Below, one piece after another: positions 60,265 through 64,000 of a DNA stretch of 64,000 nt. Below the pieces are notes generated by a model. The model made no database searches, was not told the DNA's origin, and saw nothing but the letters and a program-made list of their open reading frames with translations. The DNA is taken from contig JALNZB010000004.1 in NCBI GenBank assembly GCA_023229545.1, positions 62,001 through 126,000 of the forward strand, in the 5' to 3' direction. A program made the position numbers and the translations under genes. Position 1 is the stretch's first letter. Each line of letters starts with the position of its first letter. This DNA comes from Sulfuritalea sp. GTDB taxonomy: Bacteria; Pseudomonadota; Gammaproteobacteria; Burkholderiales; Rhodocyclaceae.

Positions 60265-61149
60265 ATGTCCGACCTCGCCCGCGCTGTTTCTCCCCTGATC
60301 GACCGCCTCGATGCCCTGTTCGACCGTATCGAAGCGATCCTGCCTCCTCCTCTGCCGCCGACAGACTGGTCGGCGACGGCATTTCGCTGGCGCACTCGCA
60401 CGGGTCGCGGCTGGCTGGAGGCGATAAAGCTGCCGCATCGTATTCGCTTCGAGGACTTGCAGGGTGTCGACGACCAGAAACAGCGCATCGCCCAGAACAC
60501 CCGGCAGTTCGTGGCCCGGCGCACCGCCAACAACGTCCTGCTGACGGGTGCTCGCGGTACCGGCAAGAGCTCTCTGGTCAAGGCCGTGTTCAACCAGTTC
60601 GCGGCCAAAGGGCTGCGCCTGATCGAAGTCGACAAGGATGATCTGGTGCATTTACCGGAGATCGTCGATCTGATCGCCGGTCGTCGCGAACGCTTCATCA
60701 TTTTTTGTGACGACCTCTCCTTTGAGTCGGGCGAGCCTGGCTACAAGGCGATGAAGAGCATCCTCGACGGCTCGATAACCGGCATGCCGGACAACCTGCT
60801 GGTGTACGCGACCTCCAACCGCCGCCACTTGATGCCGGAAAAGATGTCGGAAAACCTTGAAACCAAGTACAACGCCGATGGCGACATCCACCCTGGCGAA
60901 ACGACAGAAGAGAAGGTTTCGCTTTCGGAGCGCTTTGGCTTGTGGCTGTCCTTCTACCCGTTCGGCCAGGATCACTACCTGGAAATCTGCGGCCATTGGA
61001 TGACGGAGTTCGGCATGTCGCAACAGCAGATAGACGCGGCGCGTGGCGAAGCACTGCAATGGACCCTGATGCGCGGCTCGCGCAGCGGTCGGGTGGCGTG
61101 GCAATTCGCCCGCGACTATGCCGGACGTCATGTCAAGTCCAGAAAGTAA
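60265..61149 (+). CDS. DUF815 family AAA ATPase
   Basis: 294 residues. Walker A GARGTGKSSLVKAVFNQF, Walker B FIIFCDDLSFESGEPG and ATSNRRHLMPEKM are the signature of the DUF815/AAA group. Function unknown. It is divergent from mltA with 46 bp between the starts, so the promoters must overlap, and it is followed by the Nudix-ThiE gene. Confidence 0.85.
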   Translation: MSDLARAVSPLIDRLDALFDRIEAILPPPLPPTDWSATAFRWRTRTGRGWLEAIKLPHRIRFEDLQGVDDQKQRIAQNTRQFVARRTANNVLLTGARGTGKSSLVKAVFNQFAAKGLRLIEVDKDDLVHLPEIVDLIAGRRERFIIFCDDLSFESGEPGYKAMKSILDGSITGMPDNLLVYATSNRRHLMPEKMSENLETKYNADGDIHPGETTEEKVSLSERFGLWLSFYPFGQDHYLEICGHWMTEFGMSQQQIDAARGEALQWTLMRGSRSGRVAWQFARDYAGRHVKSRK

Positions 61150-62092
61150 CGTGATCGAAGTCGCCGCCGCCGTCATCGAACGGCGGGCGGCGGACGGTAC
61201 CATCGAGTTCCTGCTGGGACAGCGTGCGCCCGGTACTTTCTATCCAGGATTCTGGGAGTTTCCCGGCGGCAAGGTCGAGCCGGGTGAAACGCCGCATGCC
61301 GCGCTGCTGCGCGAACTGCACGAGGAACTGGGCATAGAGGCCTTGCGCGCCGACCCCTGGTTACGCCGCCAACACCGTTATGAACACGCCCATGTGCGGC
61401 TCAATTTCTTCCGCGTGCGCGAGTGGCGGGGCGAGTTGCACGATCACGTGCATAGCGCGCTGGCATGGCAGCGCGCCGATGCGCTGAACGTATCGCCGAT
61501 GCTCCCGGCCAACGCGCCGGTATTCACCGCCCTGGCCCTGCCGGACTTTTACGCCATTACCCATGCCGGCGAAATCGGTGTCGATGCCCAGTTGCTGGCA
61601 CTGGCGCATGCGCTGGACAACGGGCTGAAGCTGGTGCAACTGCGCGAACCCAGGCTCGATGCGGCGAGCCGGTCAGCCTTCGTTCATGCTGCGGTTGAGC
61701 TCTGCCACCAATATGGCGCGCGGGCGCTGGTCAATGGCGACATCGCGCTGGCGAAGGCGACCGGTGCGGACGGGGTGCACCTGCCCGCGGTGAAACTATG
61801 GACAGAAGTCATGCGACCGGCCTTGCCGCTGGTCGCGGCCTCCTGTCATTCGGCGACGGAGCTTGAACAGGCCGCTCGCCTGGGCTGCAACTTCGCGGTG
61901 CTCGGCCCGGTCAGGGCGACGGCCAGCCATTCGGGTGCCGCTGGAATCGGCTGGGAACGTTTTGCCGCCGAGGTCGCCGTACCGCCACTGCCGACTTTTG
62001 CCCTGGGCGGGCTGTCGCGAAGCGATCTCGACGTGGCGCAGCGCGCCGGCGCGCACGGCATCGCGGCGATTCGTGGCGCTTGGGAAAGCTAA
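61130..62092 (+). CDS. Nudix hydrolase fused to a ThiE-like domain (MutT-type)
   Basis: About 320 residues. The N-terminal domain (about 1-135) has a full Nudix box in GGKVEPGETPHAALLRELHEELGI (G-x5-E-x7-REUxEExGU), as in MutT, which removes 8-oxo-dGTP. The C-terminal half resembles thiamine-phosphate synthase: LVNGDIALAKATGADGVHLP and NFAVLGPVRATASHSGAAGI. This fusion is common in proteobacteria and its second half is usually considered inactive in thiamine synthesis. The start is uncertain: 61118, 61130 and the GTG at 61151 are all possible. A 21/24 match to the dispersed repeat at 61975-61998 encodes AVPPLPTFAL. Confidence 0.85.
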   Translation: MSSPESNVIEVAAAVIERRAADGTIEFLLGQRAPGTFYPGFWEFPGGKVEPGETPHAALLRELHEELGIEALRADPWLRRQHRYEHAHVRLNFFRVREWRGELHDHVHSALAWQRADALNVSPMLPANAPVFTALALPDFYAITHAGEIGVDAQLLALAHALDNGLKLVQLREPRLDAASRSAFVHAAVELCHQYGARALVNGDIALAKATGADGVHLPAVKLWTEVMRPALPLVAASCHSATELEQAARLGCNFAVLGPVRATASHSGAAGIGWERFAAEVAVPPLPTFALGGLSRSDLDVAQRAGAHGIAAIRGAWES

Positions 62093-62110
62093 ATTTCCGG
62101 TGAGCGCCGC

Positions 62111-62308
62111 TTACCCGGATTGATCTTCCGGATGTGGTTCTTCGGAGGTCTCGACGCGGTATCTTTCCGTGGCCCAGGCGCCAAAATCGATGCCCTTGCA
62201 GCGCGCCGAGCAGAACGGTCGGTAGCGATTTTCGGCGATCCATTCGACGGCGATGCCACAGGTCGGGCAGGCAACGCTACGGGGTGCGGCAGAACTTACA
62301 GATTGCAC
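62111..62308 (-). CDS. yacG: DNA gyrase inhibitor YacG
   Basis: 65 residues from a GTG at 62308, overlapping the zapD stop by 13 bp. The zinc-binding cysteines are seen in [20 protein letters not shown] then [19 protein letters not shown] (C-x2-C and C-x3-C). YacG binds GyrB and inhibits gyrase in E. coli. It lies in the coaE-zapD-yacG order common in gamma- and betaproteobacteria. Confidence 0.9.
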   Translation of the reverse strand: MQSVSSAAPRSVACPTCGIAVEWIAENRYRPFCSARCKGIDFGAWATERYRVETSEEPHPEDQSG

Positions 62309-63051
62309 AGCGTCAGCTCGAAGTTGACCACTGAGTCGATCTGGCGCGGCCGCTGATCCATGTCCGGGCGCAGGAAGCGGATGTTGATGGCGAACTTGCC
62401 GGCGGAAATCTCCGGCAGGCAAGGGTCGCCCTGCCCGGTCTTCAGGCGGATCAGTTGCGCGCTGCGACCGCTCAACATGAGTTGGAAGGCGCCGCGCTGA
62501 GCAGTTTTCTGCTCCGGGCGGCCCGAAGCGCGCAGCAGGCGCAACACGATGGCCAGTCCGTCGCGAATCGGCATCATGGGCGCAATCCAGCCGCGAATGT
62601 CCTGCTGGCGCAGCGCTGGCTCGCGATGCCGCCAGTAGTGGTAAGCCGGCAAATCGAATTCGCAGACTCCGCCAGGAATTGCGATGCGGTTCTTGATGCT
62701 CATCAGCCATTCGTTTTCGCGAAGGTAATGACCGATCTTGCCGTGCATGGAAAGCAGCAGCGAACTGGCCTGCTCTATTTCGTAGAGCGCGCCGGAAAGT
62801 GCGTCCTCCGAAATTTCAGGGTTGTTGCGGAAGGACAGCAGTATCTGGCGCTGGCGCTCGAGCTCCTGCACCAGATCGAACTTCAGTTCGGCGCGACCGG
62901 CGACCTCTAGGATCTCAAACAGCGTGACAAGCGCGACATGGTGTTCCATGGCGCCGTCGACCGCCGAAAAATGAGTGACCTTATCAAACAGGTCTTCGAG
63001 CCGCAATAGCGTGCGAACGCGCTCGCTGAGAGGGTATTCGTAAATGATCAC
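62296..63051 (-). CDS. zapD: Cell division protein ZapD
   Basis: About 251 residues from the GTG at 63051, which gives the expected start ([20 protein letters not shown]); the open frame extends a further 17 codons without similarity. ZapD bundles FtsZ filaments at the division ring. Other conserved stretches: [37 protein letters not shown]. It precedes yacG with a small overlap. Confidence 0.92.
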   Translation of the reverse strand: MIIYEYPLSERVRTLLRLEDLFDKVTHFSAVDGAMEHHVALVTLFEILEVAGRAELKFDLVQELERQRQILLSFRNNPEISEDALSGALYEIEQASSLLLSMHGKIGHYLRENEWLMSIKNRIAIPGGVCEFDLPAYHYWRHREPALRQQDIRGWIAPMMPIRDGLAIVLRLLRASGRPEQKTAQRGAFQLMLSGRSAQLIRLKTGQGDPCLPEISAGKFAINIRFLRPDMDQRPRQIDSVVNFELTLCNL

Positions 63052-63105
63052 TATCCGGCCGAATGGAAAAAATTTATGAGATTGTGGCCCAATTCGATGC
63101 AAACC

Positions 63106-63726
63106 TCAACAGACATGACGGGAATATTCCAGATATTGCAGATGCAAGCGCATTACTTGAGGAGGCAAGGCCGCCAGCTCGCCGTCGTTTTCGATGACAT
63201 CGTCAGCGGCGGCCAGGCGTTCGACGCGCGTCGCCTGCGCCGCCAGAATGCGTTCGATCTCGTTTGCGGCAAGTCCGTTGCGGCGCATGACACGAGCCAT
63301 CTGGGTGGCTTCGGCGCAGTCGACCACGGCGATCCGGTCTACGCGGCTGCGGTAGTCGCCGCCGGCTTCGACCAGCAGCGGAACTATCAGAATGGCATAG
63401 GGAGAGCCGACTGTCTGCGCCACAACGCGGCGCTCGCTTTCGGCGCGAATCAGCGGATGCAGAATGGCCTCCAGGCGCTTGCGCGCCGCTGGCTCGACAA
63501 AGACCATGGCGCGCATCGCGGCGCGGTCGAGTGCGCCGTCGGCACTCGCCACCGCATCGCCGAATTCGGCGCGAATCGTCGGCATGGCGGCTCCGCCGGG
63601 TGCGGTCAAGGCGTGGGCGATGGCGTCGGTGTCGATGATCGCGACGCCGCGTTCGGCGAACAGATCGGCGACGGCGCTTTTGCCGCTGCCGATGCCGCCG
63701 GTGAGCCCGACGACATAGGGCCTCAT
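63106..63726 (-). CDS. coaE: Dephospho-CoA kinase
   Basis: 206 residues from the ATG at 63726, which places GLTGGIGSGKSAVADLFAER at the N-terminus; the open frame begins 13 codons earlier, inside the gene to the right. Last step of CoA synthesis. The P-loop GGIGSGKS and LAAQATRVERLAAADDVIEN (with the lid region before) are clear. The 54 bp before zapD contain no obvious signal. Confidence 0.95.
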   Translation of the reverse strand: MRPYVVGLTGGIGSGKSAVADLFAERGVAIIDTDAIAHALTAPGGAAMPTIRAEFGDAVASADGALDRAAMRAMVFVEPAARKRLEAILHPLIRAESERRVVAQTVGSPYAILIVPLLVEAGGDYRSRVDRIAVVDCAEATQMARVMRRNGLAANEIERILAAQATRVERLAAADDVIENDGELAALPPQVMRLHLQYLEYSRHVC

Positions 63727-63730
63727 GTGT

Positions 63731-64000
63731 TCAGGGCGCACATTCGCCGATGGTGGCGTCGGCATAAGGTGCGATCAGTTTCGGCAGTTGCTGCTGCAGC
63801 GTCGACGCCGGGGCGCGTATCTCGGCGCGGGCTTTCAGTGTGGGTTGTTGCCGGGCGTCCAGGCGCGCCGACCTGATGCCCCGCTTCGCCAGCCCTTGCA
63901 GAAACTCGCGTGCGGCGATTTCGGTGGAGAAGCTGCCAAGAATAATCTCATGGCGGTCGCCCTCCAGTGCGACGATGCGATGACCCTCAACGCCGAAACG
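63731..64000 (-). CDS. Partial protein with a possible SPOR-type domain
   Basis: 90 codons run in frame from the window edge at 64000 to a TGA at 63731, with the start beyond the window. The visible part reads FGVEGHRIVALEGDRHEIIL then LGSFSTEIAAREFLQGLAKR, a pattern resembling a SPOR (peptidoglycan-binding, division-associated) repeat, but it is short and I would not rely on this. Its stop is four bases before the coaE start. It has no start codon in view, so standard ORF listings omit it. Confidence 0.6.
   Translation of the reverse strand, partial: RFGVEGHRIVALEGDRHEIILGSFSTEIAAREFLQGLAKRGIRSARLDARQQPTLKARAEIRAPASTLQQQLPKLIAPYADATIGECAP

Overview
The window reads as an origin-proximal stretch of chromosome from a high-GC betaproteobacterium. 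Rhodocyclales or a close relative is my inference from gene order and protein style; I could not search a database. The pointers are rpmH-rnpA-yidD-yidC-mnmE beside dnaA-dnaN-gyrB, a complete F-type ATP synthase operon, parA/parB with mnmG and rsmG, the GshA type shared with Nitrosomonas and Thiobacillus relatives, metX-metW, and a short PTS without a sugar permease.

Layout. 1-14.1 kb: a lipopolysaccharide/surface polysaccharide cluster, almost all on the minus strand with 1-4 base stop/start overlaps: msbA, a carbamoyltransferase, three GT4 transferases, a GT9 heptosyltransferase, a methyltransferase, an AsnB-type amidotransferase, two left-handed beta-helix acyltransferases, a further glycosyltransferase and an O-antigen ligase/polymerase. 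A truncated GT4 gene enters from the left edge on the plus strand. 14.2-17.7 kb: polA, divergent from a LOG-family gene. 17.7-20.1 kb: a DUF2782 gene with a strong terminator, a solitary adenine methyltransferase and a hicAB pair. 20.1-27.7 kb: a compact plus-strand run gshA-gshB-apbE-small membrane protein-EIIA-HPr-EI-metX-metW. 27.7-32.8 kb: a 56-codon gene too short for most ORF finders, a TauE-type permease, mnmE, yidC, yidD, rnpA, rpmH. 32.8-38.1 kb: dnaA, a DnaA-box-rich origin candidate, dnaN, gyrB (no recF).

38.2-46.0 kb is an accessory block between gyrB and the atp operon. It holds a low-GC gene fusing a calcineurin-like phosphoesterase to a STAND-like NTPase (a candidate anti-phage protein), then modules separated by near-identical copies of a dispersed repeat with core GTCGGCGCTGACGGTACGGC: a KilA-N gene with a 59-residue partner, a Fic gene plus a VapBC-type pair, and a DinD gene. 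The 3' end of atpC and its terminator are duplicated at the far side of this block, so the modules sit between direct repeats of about 180 bp. Weaker copies of the repeat lie throughout the window, several inside housekeeping genes (polA, mnmE, rsmG, asnB).

46.0-64.0 kb: the atp operon with an upstream subunit-I gene, then parB-parA-rsmG-mnmG (minus strand) with two parS sites upstream, amtB with an NtrC/sigma-54 arrangement, mltA, a DUF815 ATPase, a Nudix-ThiE fusion, and the yacG-zapD-coaE run (minus strand) ending in a partial gene at the right edge. I saw no tRNA, rRNA, CRISPR array or recognisable transposase or integrase gene.
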